Shown: positions 46,727 to 59,933 of the stretch, piece after piece
How positions within the stretch are numbered: position 1 is the stretch's first letter
Layout: each line of letters opens with the position of its first letter
Translations under genes and position numbers: made by a program
Notes under the pieces: generated by a model
Seen by the model: only the letters and a program-made list of their open reading frames with translations
Databases searched by the model: none
What the model was told of the DNA's origin: nothing
Source of the DNA: Streptomyces luteolifulvus
GTDB taxonomy: Bacteria > Actinomycetota > Actinomycetes > Streptomycetales > Streptomycetaceae
NCBI RefSeq assembly: GCF_008806595.1
Contig: NZ_VZRB01000001.1
Coordinates: 341,433-405,432 of the forward strand
Length of the DNA: 64,000 nt
Direction: 5' to 3'

Positions 46727-48858
46727 TTCCCGGGGCGTAGCACCACCTGCGCATCGGCCCGCCGTCTCCCCGCCCTTCCGGGCGGCCGGGGCGGCGGGCC
46801 TTCGCATGCCTGCCCCAGTGCCCGGGACACCGCGGCCTCCCGGCCGAGCCGCGCCCCCTGCCCTACGCACTCCTCGTACCGCTCGTCGCCCAGCTGTTCG
46901 CGGGCCATGGCCTCGCACCGCTGGTGCGGGGCATGGAAGTACGCGGACCCGAACAGCGGCAGACCCACCGAGGGCCACATCGCGGCCGCCGCACCCTGCA
47001 GCACCGCGGCCTCCGCGGCGTCGCCCTCGGTCACCGTGACCAGGGCCAGCAGTTCGATCGTCAGCACCGAGCCGAGCAGGTCATGAAAGGCGTGGGCGGC
47101 ATTCAGGCACTCGGTCAGCAGTTCGCGGGCGCGCACCGGGTCGCCCTCGCTCCAGGCCGCGTAGGCCAGCACATACAGCGCGTAGGTGCGCGCCCATCGC
47201 TCGCCGTGGTCCTCGCACACCCGGCGGACGTCCTCGGACAGCCGCACGGCGTCCGGGAGATCGCCCTGGAACGCCCGGGTCATCGCCAGCTCGACCTGGC
47301 CCATCAGCACATTGCTGTTGAGCTCGCCGATCTCCTGGTAGCGCTCCAGTGCGGAGCGCAGCAGCGTCTCCGCGCGGGCCATGTCGTCCGTGACCAGGGC
47401 GAGGCAGCCGGCGCGGTGTTCGGCGTACGCCACCGCCGTGGCGTTCGCGACCCGTTCCGCCTCCTCCCGGCACTCCTGAAGGGCCGCCAGCGCGGGGACC
47501 GTGTCGCCCTGCAGGATCGCCACGTAGCCGAGCACCCACAGCGCCTTCAGCCGGAACTGCTCGCCCGCCGTCTGCCCGGGCTCCAGCCGCACGGCCTGCT
47601 CCAGCCAGTGCCGTCCCTCCGACAGCCGGCCGCAGCCCGCCCAGCAGAACCACAGCGACCCCGCGAGGTACTGGCCCAGCGACGCCCCGTCCGGCTCGGT
47701 CAGGCAATGGTCCAGGGCGCGGCGCAGGTTCGGCAGTTCGGCCTCGATGCGCGCGGCCACCTCCTGCTGCCGCGGCGAGAACCACTCCAGCTCGCACCAG
47801 GTGGCCAGGCCCACGTACCAGTCGCGGTGCCGGCACCGCAGCCGGACCGCGTCCCCGGTGGCCTCCAGCCACTCGGCGCCGTACGCCCGGACCGTGTCGA
47901 GCATGCGGTAGCGCACGCCCGCAGCGCTCTCCTCGCGGGCCAGCACGGACTGGGCGAGCAGCTCGGAAAGGACGTCGAGGACGTCGTCCGCGTCGAGGCC
48001 GCCGCCGCTGCACACGTACTCCGCGGCCTCCAGGTCGAACTGCCCGCAGAACACCGACAGCCGCGACCACAGCAGCCGCTCCTCGGGCGCGCACAGCTCA
48101 TGGCTCCAGCCGATCGCCGTGCGCAGCGTGCGGTGGCGCGGCAGCACGTCCCGTCCGCCGCCGGTCAGCAGCCGGAACCGGTCCTCCAGCCGGTCGAGCA
48201 GCTGGGCGGGGGACAGAGCCCGCAGCCGGCCCGCGGCCAGTTCGACCGCCAGGGGGATTCCGTCCAGGCGCCGGCACAGCGCCCGTACCTCCCGGCCGTC
48301 CTCCACGACCAGACCCTGCTGTGCCGCCCGGTCCACGAGCAGGCGCGCCGCCTCGTCCTCGCCGAGGGGCGCGAGCGGGAACACGCGCTCCCCGGTGACG
48401 GCGAGCGGCCTGCGCCCCACGGCCAGCACCCTCAGGTCCGGCAACCGGGTCAGCAGGTCGTTCACCAGCGCGGCGCATGGGTCCACCAGGTGCTCGACCC
48501 CGTCCAGGACCATCAGCAGCCGCTGGTCCGCGAGATGCGCGAGCAGTGTCTCGCGCGGCGGCCGCGTGGTGTGGTCCGTCAGTCCCAGGGCCTCCACGAC
48601 GGCGTAGTCGACGAACGCTGGGTCGCGCACCGGCGAGAGCTCCACCCGCCACGCCCCGTCCCGCGGAGCGCACCGAGCGGCCACCCGGGCCGCCAGCCGT
48701 GACTTGCCGACGCCGCCGACGCCCGTCACCGTCACCAGCCGGGACACCTCGAGCGTCTGCCGCAGGGAGGCGAGTTCGGCACAGCGGCCTACGAACACGT
48801 CGGTCTCCAGGGGCAGATTGCCGGCCCCGGGGCCCTCGCCGGACTGATCAGCTTGCAT
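46714..48858 (-). CDS. NB-ARC/AfsR-like ATPase with TPR repeats, no DNA-binding domain
   Basis: 714 aa from ATG 48858. AAA/NB-ARC module: Walker [14 protein letters not shown] near 43-55, Walker [12 protein letters not shown], then GxP motif [18 protein letters not shown] winged-helix and TPR-like repeats (370-680) follow. It resembles the ATPase half of AfsR/MalT-type regulators but has neither a SARP nor a LuxR helix-turn-helix. The last 13 bases overlap the end of rpsD on the other strand, and its last 30 codons are made of the rpsD terminator. Role unknown; perhaps a signal-transducing STAND protein. Confidence 0.8.
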   Translation of the reverse strand: MQADQSGEGPGAGNLPLETDVFVGRCAELASLRQTLEVSRLVTVTGVGGVGKSRLAARVAARCAPRDGAWRVELSPVRDPAFVDYAVVEALGLTDHTTRPPRETLLAHLADQRLLMVLDGVEHLVDPCAALVNDLLTRLPDLRVLAVGRRPLAVTGERVFPLAPLGEDEAARLLVDRAAQQGLVVEDGREVRALCRRLDGIPLAVELAAGRLRALSPAQLLDRLEDRFRLLTGGGRDVLPRHRTLRTAIGWSHELCAPEERLLWSRLSVFCGQFDLEAAEYVCSGGGLDADDVLDVLSELLAQSVLAREESAAGVRYRMLDTVRAYGAEWLEATGDAVRLRCRHRDWYVGLATWCELEWFSPRQQEVAARIEAELPNLRRALDHCLTEPDGASLGQYLAGSLWFCWAGCGRLSEGRHWLEQAVRLEPGQTAGEQFRLKALWVLGYVAILQGDTVPALAALQECREEAERVANATAVAYAEHRAGCLALVTDDMARAETLLRSALERYQEIGELNSNVLMGQVELAMTRAFQGDLPDAVRLSEDVRRVCEDHGERWARTYALYVLAYAAWSEGDPVRARELLTECLNAAHAFHDLLGSVLTIELLALVTVTEGDAAEAAVLQGAAAAMWPSVGLPLFGSAYFHAPHQRCEAMAREQLGDERYEECVGQGARLGREAAVSRALGQACEGPPPRPPGRAGRRRADAQVVLRPGNQRA
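46756..46800 (+). terminator. rpsD terminator
   Basis: GGCCCGCCG (46756-46764) pairs with CGGCGGGCC (46792-46800), with an inner CCCCGCCC/GGGCGG... stem. It lies inside the 3' coding end of the convergent ATPase gene. Confidence 0.7.
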
Positions 48859-49021
48859 GGAACACGGAGCGTACTCAACCGTATTCACTCCGTACAATCG
48901 CTTCGTTCAAACCGGCTGCGCGCGGGGCGGTAATCCGGTTCGGAGCGGCATCCCCGGCGCGATAGGCTCGTGCCACGACTTTTTCGATGTTGAAGGACGT
49001 TTCAGGGAGCGGGTGCACACA

Positions 49022-49480
49022 GTGTCCGGTGGAGAGGTGGCCGGGATCCTGGTGGCCGTCTTCTGGGCGATCCTGGTCTCCTTCCTCGCCGTCGCCCTGG
49101 TGAGGCTGGCCCAGACGCTCAAGGCGACCACCAAGCTCGTCGCGGACGTGACCGACCAGGCCGTCCCGCTGCTGGCCGACGCCTCGGCGGCCGTGCGCTC
49201 CGCGCAGACCCAGATCGACCGGGTCGACGCCATCGCGTCGGACGTCCAGGAGGTCACGTCGAACGCCTCCGCGCTCTCCACCACCGTGGCCTCCACCTTC
49301 GGCGGCCCCCTGGTCAAGGTCGCCGCCTTCGGCTACGGCGTGCGCCGGGCCCTCGGCGGTCGCCGGGAGGACGTGCCCGCCAAGACGCCCCGGCGTACCG
49401 TGATCGTGGGCCGCACCGTCCCCGCCCAGCGGCGGGGGAAGCGGAACAACTGGGGGAACAACCCGGGAAAGAGGGACTGA
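49022..49480 (+). CDS. DUF948 membrane protein
   Basis: 152 aa from GTG 49022 (MSGGEVAGIL); a GTG at 49013 would add three residues and lies only three bases after AGGGAG, while 49022 is twelve bases after it. One N-terminal transmembrane helix (ILVAVFWAILVSFLAVALV) and a long amphipathic helix with VADVTDQAVPLLADASAAVRSAQTQIDRV, the DUF948 pattern, then a basic tail. Forms a pair with the next small gene before alaS, conserved in actinobacteria. Function unknown. Confidence 0.85.
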   Translation: MSGGEVAGILVAVFWAILVSFLAVALVRLAQTLKATTKLVADVTDQAVPLLADASAAVRSAQTQIDRVDAIASDVQEVTSNASALSTTVASTFGGPLVKVAAFGYGVRRALGGRREDVPAKTPRRTVIVGRTVPAQRRGKRNNWGNNPGKRD

Positions 49481-49487
49481 CCGAGCG

Positions 49488-49844
49488 ATGTTCCGCCGTA
49501 CGTTCTGGTTCACCACGGGCGTCGCCGCCGGTGTCTGGGCCACCACCAAGGTCAACCGGAAGCTGAAGCAGCTCACCCCCGAGAACCTCGCCGCGCAGGC
49601 GGCCAACAAGGCGATCGAGGCGGGCCACCGGCTCAAGGACAGCGCGGTGGGCTTCGCCCTCGACGTCCGCGCGGGCATGGCACAGCGGGAGGCCGAACTC
49701 GGCGACGCGCTCGGCATCAACGCCCCCGTCGACCCCGAACTCCCCGCACCCCGGCGGTACACCGCCATCGAGAACCGCAGCAACCCGAAGTCCGTCGGCA
49801 CCGACAGGACGACGCACTCGTACAACCGGAATGAGGACCACTGA
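49488..49844 (+). CDS. Small hypothetical protein next to alaS (DUF6167-like)
   Basis: 118 aa from ATG 49488, eight bases after the DUF948 gene. N-terminal hydrophobic stretch ([19 protein letters not shown]), then a basic helix [26 protein letters not shown]. No catalytic motif. The stop overlaps the alaS start (TGATG), so the three genes are coupled. Confidence 0.85.
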   Translation: MFRRTFWFTTGVAAGVWATTKVNRKLKQLTPENLAAQAANKAIEAGHRLKDSAVGFALDVRAGMAQREAELGDALGINAPVDPELPAPRRYTAIENRSNPKSVGTDRTTHSYNRNEDH

Positions 49845-52516
49845 TGGAGTCGGCCGAGATTCGCCGCCGCTGGTTGAGCTTCTTCGAGGAGCGCGGTCAC
49901 ACCGTCGTCCCTTCGGCGTCGCTCATCGCGGACGACCCGACTCTGCTGCTCGTTCCGGCCGGCATGGTGCCCTTCAAGCCCTACTTCCTGGGTGAGGTCA
50001 AAGCGCCCTACGCCCGCGCCACCAGCGTGCAGAAGTGTGTGCGCACACCCGACATCGAAGAGGTCGGCAAGACCACGCGGCACGGCACGTTCTTCCAGAT
50101 GTGCGGCAACTTCTCCTTCGGCGACTACTTCAAGGAAGGCGCCATCACGTACGCCTGGGAGCTGCTCACCAGCCCCCAGGACAAGGGTGGTTACGGCCTG
50201 GAGCCGGAGAAGCTCTGGATCACCGTCTACCAGGACGACGACGAGGCCGAGCGCATCTGGCACGAGGTCGTCGGGGTGCCCAAGGAGCGCATCCAGCGCC
50301 TCGGCATGAAGGACAACTACTGGTCCATGGGCGTCCCCGGCCCGTGCGGCCCCTGCTCCGAGATCAACTACGACCGCGGCCCCGAGTTCGGCGTCGAGGG
50401 CGGCCCCGCCGTCAACGACGAGCGGTACGTGGAGATCTGGAACCTCGTCTTCATGCAGTACGAGCGCGGCGAGGGCACCGGCAAGGACAACTTCGAGATC
50501 CTCGGTGAGCTCCCGAGCAAGAACATCGACACGGGCCTCGGCCTGGAGCGGCTCGCCATGATTCTGCAGGGCGTGCAGAACATGTACGAGATCGACACCT
50601 CCATGGCCGTCATCAAGAAGGCCACCGAGCTGACCGGCGTGGCCTACGGCGACGCCCACGACTCGGACGTCTCCCTGCGCGTGGTCACCGACCACATGCG
50701 CACCTCGGTGATGCTCATCGGCGACGGCGTGACCCCCGGCAACGAGGGCCGCGGATACGTCCTGCGCCGCATCATGCGCCGCGCCATCCGCAACATGCGC
50801 CTGCTCGGCGCCACCGGTCCGGTCGTCAAGGACCTGATCGACACCGTCATCGCGATGATGGGGCAGCAGTACCCCGAACTCGTCATCGACCGCGAGCGCA
50901 TCGAGAAGGTCGCCCTCGCCGAGGAGAACGCCTTCCTCAAGACGCTGAAGGCCGGCACCAACATCCTCGACACCGCCGTCACCGACACCAAGGCCGCCGG
51001 CGGCACGGTCCTCGCCGGCGACAAGGCCTTCCTGCTCCACGACACCTGGGGCTTCCCGATCGACCTCACCCTCGAGATGGCCGCCGAGCAGGGGCTGTCC
51101 GTGGACGAGGACGGCTTCCGCCGCCTGATGAAGGAGCAGCGGGAGCGCGCCAAGGCCGACGCCCAGGCCAAGAAGACCGGCCATGCCGACCTCGGCGCCT
51201 ACCGCTCGATCGCCGACACCGCGGGCGAGACCGACTTCATCGGCTACGCGGACACCGAGGGCGAGTCGACCATCGTCGGCATCCTCGTCGACGGTGTGTC
51301 CTCCCCGGCCGCCACCGAGGGCGACGAGGTCGAGATCGTCCTCGACCGCACCCCCTTCTACGCGGAGGGCGGCGGCCAGATCGGCGACACCGGCCGCATC
51401 AAGGCCGACTCCGGTGCCGTCATCGAGGTCCGCGACACCCAGAAGCCGGTCCCCGGCGTCTACGTCCACAAGGGTGTCGTCCAGGTCGGCGAGGTCACTG
51501 TCGGTGCCAAGGCGCACGCCTCCATCGACAATCGTCGCCGCAAGGCCATCGCCCGCGCCCACTCGGCCACCCACCTCACCCACCAGGCGTTGCGTGACGC
51601 CCTCGGCCCGACGGCCGCCCAGGCCGGTTCCGAGAACCAGCCCGGCCGCTTCCGCTTCGACTTCGGTTCGCCGTCCGCCGTTCCGACGGCCGTGATGACC
51701 GACGTCGAGCAGAAGATCAACGAGGTGCTCGCCCGTGACCTCGACGTGCGCGCCGACGTCATGGGCATCGACGAGGCCAGGAAGCAGGGCGCCATCGCCG
51801 AGTTCGGCGAGAAGTACGGCGAGCGGGTGAGGGTCGTCACCATCGGCGACTTCTCCAAGGAGCTGTGCGGCGGCACGCATGTGCACAACACCGCCCAGCT
51901 CGGCCTGGTGAAGCTGCTCGGCGAGTCGTCCATCGGTTCCGGCGTACGCCGTATCGAGGCCCTCGTCGGTGTCGACGCTTACAACTTCCTCGCCCGTGAG
52001 CACACGGTCGTCGCCCAGCTCCAGGAGCTGATCAAGGGCCGCCCGGAGGAGCTTCCGGAGAAGGTCTCCGCGATGCTCGGCAAGCTGAAGGACGCCGAGA
52101 AGGAGATCGAGAAGTTCCGCGCCGAGAAGGTGCTCCAGGCCGCCGCCGGTCTCGCCGAGTCCGCCAAGGACGTCAACGGTGTCGCCGTCGTCACCGGCCA
52201 GGTCCCGGACGGCACGACCGCCGACGACCTGCGCAAGCTGGTCCTCGACGTGCGGGGCCGCATCCAGGGCGGACGCGCCGCCGTGGTGGCCCTGTTCACC
52301 GTCAGCAACGGCAAGCCGCTGACGGTCATCGCCACCAACGAGGCCGCCCGCGAGCGCGGACTCAAGGCCGGTGACCTGGTCCGCACCGCCGCCAAGACGC
52401 TCGGCGGCGGCGGTGGCGGCAAGCCGGACGTCGCCCAGGGCGGCGGCCAGAACCCGGGCGCCGTCGGCGAGGCCGTCGATGCCGTCGAGCGGCTCGTGGC
52501 CGAGACGGCGAAGTAA
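49844..52516 (+). CDS. alaS: Alanine-tRNA ligase
   Basis: 890 aa from ATG 49844. Class II synthetase: catalytic core ([40 protein letters not shown]), editing domain with zinc ligands HSATHLTHQ and CGGTHVHNT, coiled coil and C-Ala domain with [14 protein letters not shown]. Full length, both catalytic and editing sites intact. ruvX follows after 10 bases. Confidence 0.98.
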   Translation: MESAEIRRRWLSFFEERGHTVVPSASLIADDPTLLLVPAGMVPFKPYFLGEVKAPYARATSVQKCVRTPDIEEVGKTTRHGTFFQMCGNFSFGDYFKEGAITYAWELLTSPQDKGGYGLEPEKLWITVYQDDDEAERIWHEVVGVPKERIQRLGMKDNYWSMGVPGPCGPCSEINYDRGPEFGVEGGPAVNDERYVEIWNLVFMQYERGEGTGKDNFEILGELPSKNIDTGLGLERLAMILQGVQNMYEIDTSMAVIKKATELTGVAYGDAHDSDVSLRVVTDHMRTSVMLIGDGVTPGNEGRGYVLRRIMRRAIRNMRLLGATGPVVKDLIDTVIAMMGQQYPELVIDRERIEKVALAEENAFLKTLKAGTNILDTAVTDTKAAGGTVLAGDKAFLLHDTWGFPIDLTLEMAAEQGLSVDEDGFRRLMKEQRERAKADAQAKKTGHADLGAYRSIADTAGETDFIGYADTEGESTIVGILVDGVSSPAATEGDEVEIVLDRTPFYAEGGGQIGDTGRIKADSGAVIEVRDTQKPVPGVYVHKGVVQVGEVTVGAKAHASIDNRRRKAIARAHSATHLTHQALRDALGPTAAQAGSENQPGRFRFDFGSPSAVPTAVMTDVEQKINEVLARDLDVRADVMGIDEARKQGAIAEFGEKYGERVRVVTIGDFSKELCGGTHVHNTAQLGLVKLLGESSIGSGVRRIEALVGVDAYNFLAREHTVVAQLQELIKGRPEELPEKVSAMLGKLKDAEKEIEKFRAEKVLQAAAGLAESAKDVNGVAVVTGQVPDGTTADDLRKLVLDVRGRIQGGRAAVVALFTVSNGKPLTVIATNEAARERGLKAGDLVRTAAKTLGGGGGGKPDVAQGGGQNPGAVGEAVDAVERLVAETAK

Positions 52517-52526
52517 GGCAGCAGCG

Positions 52527-52991
52527 ATGCGCAGAGGACGCCGGCTCGCGATCGATGTCGGGGACGCCCGGATCGGGGTCGCCTCGTGCGACCCCGACGG
52601 GATCCTCGCCACTCCGGTGGAAACGGTGCCGGGCCGGGACATTCCGGCCGCGCACCGCCGGCTCCGGCAGATCGTCGAGGAGTACGAGCCGATCGAGGTC
52701 GTCGTGGGTCTCCCTCGCTCCCTCAAGGGGGGCGAGGGCCCGGCCGCCGTAAAGGTTCGCGGCTTCGCCCAGGAGCTCGCGAAGGGCATCGCACCCGTCC
52801 CGGTCAGGCTCGTGGACGAGCGGATGACCACGGTGACGGCCAGTCAGGGACTGCGCGCGGCGGGGGTGAAGTCGAAGAAGGGCCGGTCGGTCGTCGACCA
52901 GGCAGCCGCTGTGATCATCCTTCAGCAGGCGCTCGAATCCGAACGAGTGTCAGGTAAAGCACCCGGCGAGGGCGTCGAAGTGGTCATCTGA
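52527..52991 (+). CDS. ruvX: Holliday junction resolvase-like RuvX
   Basis: 154 aa from ATG 52527. YqgF/RuvX RNase H-fold protein: AIDVGDARIGVA near 8-19, VVVGLPRSLKGGEGP, VRLVDERMTTVTA and VVDQAAAVIILQ carry the family acidic residues. Implicated in pre-16S rRNA 5' maturation in E. coli. Order alaS-ruvX-mltG-aroE is conserved in actinobacteria. Confidence 0.93.
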   Translation: MRRGRRLAIDVGDARIGVASCDPDGILATPVETVPGRDIPAAHRRLRQIVEEYEPIEVVVGLPRSLKGGEGPAAVKVRGFAQELAKGIAPVPVRLVDERMTTVTASQGLRAAGVKSKKGRSVVDQAAAVIILQQALESERVSGKAPGEGVEVVI

Positions 52992-53116
52992 TCGCGATAC
53001 GGTAACGTTCCGCGCGCGATGCGGTGGTGTTCGAACAGCCGCCGCGCAACGAGAGGCGGAACGGAAGCCGGGCCTGCAGGCCGCGCAACCGCCCGTCTCG
53101 CGGCTCTAGGGGATAG

Positions 53117-54775
53117 ATGACTGAGTATGGCCGGGGCCAAGGCTCCGAACCGTGGCATCCGGAGGACCCGTTGTACGGGGACGGCGGATGGCGCGGCCAG
53201 CAGGCCCACACGGGCCAGCAGCCGGCCTACGACGGCCAGCAGCAGTATCCGCAGCAGCCGCAGCAGCAGTACGGCGACTGGGGCGGTGACCAGCAGGCCG
53301 CGTACGGCCAGGCACAGCAGCAGTACCCGAACCAGTACGGACAGCAGCAGTTCTACGCAGGTCAGGGGCAGCAGCCGTACGACAACAGTGGCTGGGCCAC
53401 GGGCACGCACACCCAGGTCCAGTACACCGACCCCTCGGACCCGTACGGGCAGCAGTCCCCCGCCTACGGCGGACGGCAGTCGGACTACTACGGCACCCCG
53501 GACGCGTACCCGCCGCCGCAGCCGCCCGGTCGCAGGCGCGCCGAACCGGAACCGGAGCCCGACTGGGATCCGGGCCCCGACCAGGGCGAGCATGCCTTCT
53601 TCTCCGGTCGTGACGACGACGCCGACGACGACCTGGACGACCCGCGCGAGGGCCGCGGAGACCGCGGCAACCGCAAGGGCCGCGGTGGTCAGAAGCCGAA
53701 GAAACGACGCGGCGGATGCGCCTGTCTGGTGCTCACGGTGATCCTTGCCGGCGGTGTCGGCGGGGTCGGCTACTTCGGCTACCAGTTCTACCAGGACCGT
53801 TTCGGCCCGGCGCCCGACTTCGCGGGCGACGGAAACGGCGAGCAGGTCACGGTCGTCATCCCCAAGGGTGCGGTCGGCTCTGTGATCGGGCAGAAGCTGA
53901 AGGAGGCGGGCGTCGTCGAGAGCGTCGGCGCGTTCGTGTCCGCGCAGGCGTCGAACCCCGACGGCATGTCGATCCAGGACGGCGTCTACACGCTTCAGAA
54001 ACAGATGTCGGCCGCAAGCGCGGTCGAACTGATGCTCAGCCCCAATAGCCGCAGCAACCTGATCATCGCCGAGGGCTCGCGCAACGCGGCCGTCTACGCA
54101 CTGATCGACAAACGCCTCGGTGTGGCGGACGGCACCACGGCGAAGCTCGCGAAGAACGAGTACAAGAGCCTCGGCCTGCCCGACTGGGCGCTGGGCCACG
54201 CGAACCTCAAGGATCCGCTGGAAGGGTTCCTCTACCCGTCCAGCTACGCGGCCACCAAGGGCCAGAAGCCCGAGGCCGTCCTGAAATCCATGGTCGCCCG
54301 CGCCAACGACACCTACGAAAAGCTCGGGTTGGAGAAGAAGGCCAAGAGCCTCGGGCTCGACGGCCCTTGGCAGCTTCTGACCGTCGCGAGCCTGGTACAG
54401 GCCGAGGGCACCAGTCACGACGACTTCCGCAAGATGGCCGAGGTCGTCTACAACCGCCTCAAGCCCGGGAATCCGGAGACCTACGGCGCGCTCGAGTTCG
54501 ACTCCACGTACAACTATGTGAAGAACCAGAGCAAGATCGACCTGAGCATCTCCGAGCTACGGAAGTACGACAACCCGTACAACACGTACTTCCACAAGGG
54601 TCTGCCGCCCGGCCCCATCGACAACCCCGGCGAGGACGCGCTCAGGGGCGCGCTCAACCCGACGGACGACGGGTGGTACTACTTCATCTCGATGGACGGG
54701 AAGACCAGCAAGTTCACGAAGACGCTCAAGGAGCACCAGAAGCTGGTCAACGAGTGGAACGCGTCGAGGAACTAG
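53117..54775 (+). CDS. mltG: Endolytic murein transglycosylase MltG
   Basis: 552 aa from ATG 53117. A disordered Gln/Tyr/Gly-rich cytoplasmic arm (1-190), one transmembrane helix (about 200-220, CACLVLTVILAGGVGGVGYF), a LysM-like subdomain, and the YceG catalytic domain. ASLVQAEGTSHDDF keeps the catalytic Glu (the second Glu of the usual ASIVEKET) while the first is Gln. It cuts nascent glycan strands and ends their synthesis. aroE starts five bases after the stop. Confidence 0.95.
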   Translation: MTEYGRGQGSEPWHPEDPLYGDGGWRGQQAHTGQQPAYDGQQQYPQQPQQQYGDWGGDQQAAYGQAQQQYPNQYGQQQFYAGQGQQPYDNSGWATGTHTQVQYTDPSDPYGQQSPAYGGRQSDYYGTPDAYPPPQPPGRRRAEPEPEPDWDPGPDQGEHAFFSGRDDDADDDLDDPREGRGDRGNRKGRGGQKPKKRRGGCACLVLTVILAGGVGGVGYFGYQFYQDRFGPAPDFAGDGNGEQVTVVIPKGAVGSVIGQKLKEAGVVESVGAFVSAQASNPDGMSIQDGVYTLQKQMSAASAVELMLSPNSRSNLIIAEGSRNAAVYALIDKRLGVADGTTAKLAKNEYKSLGLPDWALGHANLKDPLEGFLYPSSYAATKGQKPEAVLKSMVARANDTYEKLGLEKKAKSLGLDGPWQLLTVASLVQAEGTSHDDFRKMAEVVYNRLKPGNPETYGALEFDSTYNYVKNQSKIDLSISELRKYDNPYNTYFHKGLPPGPIDNPGEDALRGALNPTDDGWYYFISMDGKTSKFTKTLKEHQKLVNEWNASRN

Positions 54776-54780
54776 GACAG

Positions 54781-55617
54781 ATGACAGCTCCCCGCCGGGC
54801 CGCCGTGCTCGGCTCGCCCATCGCGCACTCCCTCTCGCCGGTGCTGCACCGCGCGGCCTATGCGGAACTGGGGCTCAGAGACTGGTCGTACGACCGGTTC
54901 GAGATCGACGAGGCGGCGCTGCCCGGGTTCTTCGAGCAGCTCGGGCCCGAGTGGGCGGGGCTGTCGCTGACCATGCCGCTCAAGCGGGCCGTCATCCCCC
55001 TGCTCGACCAGATCAGCGAGACGGCGGCCTCCGTCGAGGCGGTCAACACGGTCGTGTTCACCGAGGACGGCCGCCGCGTGGGCGACAACACCGACATCCC
55101 CGGCATGGTCGCCGCCCTGCGCGAACGCGGCATCGAGCAGGTCGGCACCGCGGCGATCCTCGGCGCCGGCGCCACCGCCTCCTCCGCGCTGGCCGCGCTG
55201 GCCCGGATCTGCACCGGCGAGGTCGTCGCCTACGTGCGCAGCGAGGCCCGCGCCGCCGAGATGCGGCAGTGGGGCGAGCGGCTCGATGTGGAGATCCGTA
55301 CGGCCGACTGGGCGGACGCGGCCGAGGCGCTGCGTTTCCCGCTGGTCGTCGCCACCACCCCGGCCGGTACGACCGACGCGCTGGGCTCGGCCGTGCCCGA
55401 ACGGCCCGCCACCCTCTTCGACGTGCTCTACGACCCGTGGCCGACCGAGCTCGCCGCCCGCTGGTCCGCGTACGGCGGGGCCGTGGTCAGCGGCCTCGAC
55501 CTCCTCGTGCACCAGGCGGTCCTCCAGGTCGAGCGGATGACGGGCCGCATCCCGGCCCCGCTGGACGCCATGCGAAAGGCAGGCGAGCACGCGCTCGCCG
55601 ACCGCCGGGCGCACTGA
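54781..55617 (+). CDS. aroE: Shikimate dehydrogenase
   Basis: 278 aa from ATG 54781. Reduces 3-dehydroshikimate with NADPH. Shikimate-binding SPIAHSLSPVLHRAAY, catalytic Lys in LTMPLKRAV, NTDIPG Asp, and the nucleotide loop GAGATASSAL. Complete. Followed by 191 bp without a supported gene, then aroC. Confidence 0.95.
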   Translation: MTAPRRAAVLGSPIAHSLSPVLHRAAYAELGLRDWSYDRFEIDEAALPGFFEQLGPEWAGLSLTMPLKRAVIPLLDQISETAASVEAVNTVVFTEDGRRVGDNTDIPGMVAALRERGIEQVGTAAILGAGATASSALAALARICTGEVVAYVRSEARAAEMRQWGERLDVEIRTADWADAAEALRFPLVVATTPAGTTDALGSAVPERPATLFDVLYDPWPTELAARWSAYGGAVVSGLDLLVHQAVLQVERMTGRIPAPLDAMRKAGEHALADRRAH

Positions 55618-55808
55618 TCACGGCCCGCCTTTTCCGCCGCCTCGCCGTCCCGCGTTCCGTCCGGCTGCTGGACCGGCACCGGATTCGGGACCCGGACGTG
55701 GGAGGATCGGGGGTGGCGGGCCAGGGCCGCGCACCCGGCCGCGCCGTCGCCGTACGCGAGGAAGCGTGTACGCAGGCAGTACCGGGGCGCGAGGACTGAG
55801 GAGCACCG
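55618..55808. other. aroE-aroC gap, no supported gene
   Basis: 191 bp of GC-rich sequence with Arg/Pro-coding readings in all frames. I see no start with a ribosome site, no terminator and no long repeat. Other Streptomyces can carry a prepilin-peptidase-like gene at this position; none is present. Confidence 0.4.
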
Positions 55809-58636
<2,828 letters not shown>

Positions 58637-58691
58637 GTCCGCCCGAGCGTCATCCGTCCGAAATGTCATGTGGGAATGGGCACTTCGGGCC

Positions 58692-58729
58692 GCCCCCGGC
58701 CGTTCACCAAATGACGACCGGGGGCGGTA
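58692..58729 (+). terminator. Possible terminator after aroB
   Basis: CCGCCCCCGG (near 58692-58701) pairs with CCGGGGGCGG (near 58717-58726). There is no T tract. The rest of the 180-bp gap shows no clear promoter. Confidence 0.4.
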
Positions 58730-58816
58730 CCGTTCGGTGCGGAGCGGGGTTCGTACCCCACTGCCTGCGCCGATCGCCTGCGGTGAGCGGTGCGCCGGAG
58801 GTGAACCGAGCCCGAC

Positions 58817-59752
58817 ATGAACGAGACGGAGTGGCACCGGATGCAGGACGCAGTGGATTCTCCGCTGCCGCCGCCCCACCAGCCGGGGCACGGACCGGCC
58901 GCCGGCTGGTCGCCGGCCGCACAGCACCCGGGTCAGCATCACCCGGGCCCGCACCAGGGTTCCGACCCCGTGCCACCGCCGCCCGCCCCCGGCTTCACCC
59001 CGGCACCCGGCTTCACCCAGGCCCCCGGCGGCCCGGTGCCGCCCGTCCCGCACCACGCGCCCCCTCCGCCCGGGCCGCAGCACACCCAGCCGCCGCCCGC
59101 TCCCGACACCACCGGCCATGTGCCGCTGCCGCCCGGTGGCCCGGTGGCCATGCCCAGCGTCCCGCCCGCCACGGCCGTGGCCCCGGACCCGGCCGGCACG
59201 ACCCTCGCGGTGCTGCTCATAGGGCCCGCGGGCGCAGGGAAGACGAGCGTCGCCAAGTACTGGGCGGACCATCGCCGGGTCCCCACCGCGCACATCAGCC
59301 TCGACGACGTCCGTGAATGGGTCCGCTCGGGCTTCGCCGACCCGCAGTCGGGGTGGAACGACCACTCCGAGGCGCAGTACCGCCTCGCCCGTCGCACATG
59401 CGGCTTCGCCGCGCGCAACTTTCTCGCCAACGGCATCTCGTGCATCCTCGACGACGCGGTCTTCCCGGACCGTCCGGTCGTCGGCCTGGGCGGCTGGAAG
59501 CGACATGTGGGCCCGGGCCTGCTGCCGGTCGTCCTGCTGCCGGGCCTGGAGATCGTCCTGGAGCGCAACGCCGAACGCTCCGGCAACCGCCGTCTCACCG
59601 ACGAGGAGGTCGCCCGCATCCACGGCCGCATGGCCGGCTGGTACGGCTCGGGACTCCCGATCATCGACAACTCCCAGCTGGACATTCCTCAGACGGCCCA
59701 GCTCCTGGACGACGTCCTGGCAAGGTCGATGGCAAGCCCACCCCAGTGGTGA
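58817..59752 (+). CDS. Proline-rich P-loop kinase-like protein
   Basis: 311 aa from ATG 58817. Residues 15-125 are a Pro/Gly/His-rich disordered arm. Then an AAA_33-type P-loop domain: Walker A LIGPAGAGKTSVAKYW near 134-149, HISLDDVREW (Walker-like Asp), ISCILDDAVF and the lid VLERNAERSGNRRLTDEEV. It looks like a small-molecule or nucleic-acid end kinase of the zeta-toxin/polynucleotide-kinase superfamily. Substrate unknown. Conserved after aroB in Streptomyces. Confidence 0.8.
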   Translation: MNETEWHRMQDAVDSPLPPPHQPGHGPAAGWSPAAQHPGQHHPGPHQGSDPVPPPPAPGFTPAPGFTQAPGGPVPPVPHHAPPPPGPQHTQPPPAPDTTGHVPLPPGGPVAMPSVPPATAVAPDPAGTTLAVLLIGPAGAGKTSVAKYWADHRRVPTAHISLDDVREWVRSGFADPQSGWNDHSEAQYRLARRTCGFAARNFLANGISCILDDAVFPDRPVVGLGGWKRHVGPGLLPVVLLPGLEIVLERNAERSGNRRLTDEEVARIHGRMAGWYGSGLPIIDNSQLDIPQTAQLLDDVLARSMASPPQW

Positions 59753-59756
59753 TCGC

Positions 59757-59797
59757 AGGGGACTGGGCCAACCCGGCAGGGGACTGGGCCAACCCGG
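59757..59797. repeat. 21-bp tandem repeat
   Basis: AGGGGACTGGGCCAACCCGG occurs twice, at 59757 and 59778, directly after the P-loop gene stop. No other feature of it is clear. Confidence 0.6.
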
Positions 59798-59933
59798 GCG
59801 CGGAGACTGCGCGACCAATCCCCCACCGGCCGGCAGCCAGAAAACGCCGCACCTCGCGTCAAGAGCCGCCCCCCGAAAACCCACTCGGCCCTCTCAACCG
59901 GCGATATCCAGCCACGACTCCTACGCTCAAGTC

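Noticed and set aside
48875..52831. 1318-codon frame antisense to alaS and its neighbours
   Set aside because: Composition is typical of a GC-bias shadow and alaS is certain.
55618..55808. Remnant of a gene between aroE and aroC
   Set aside because: No recognisable protein similarity in any frame and no ribosome site.
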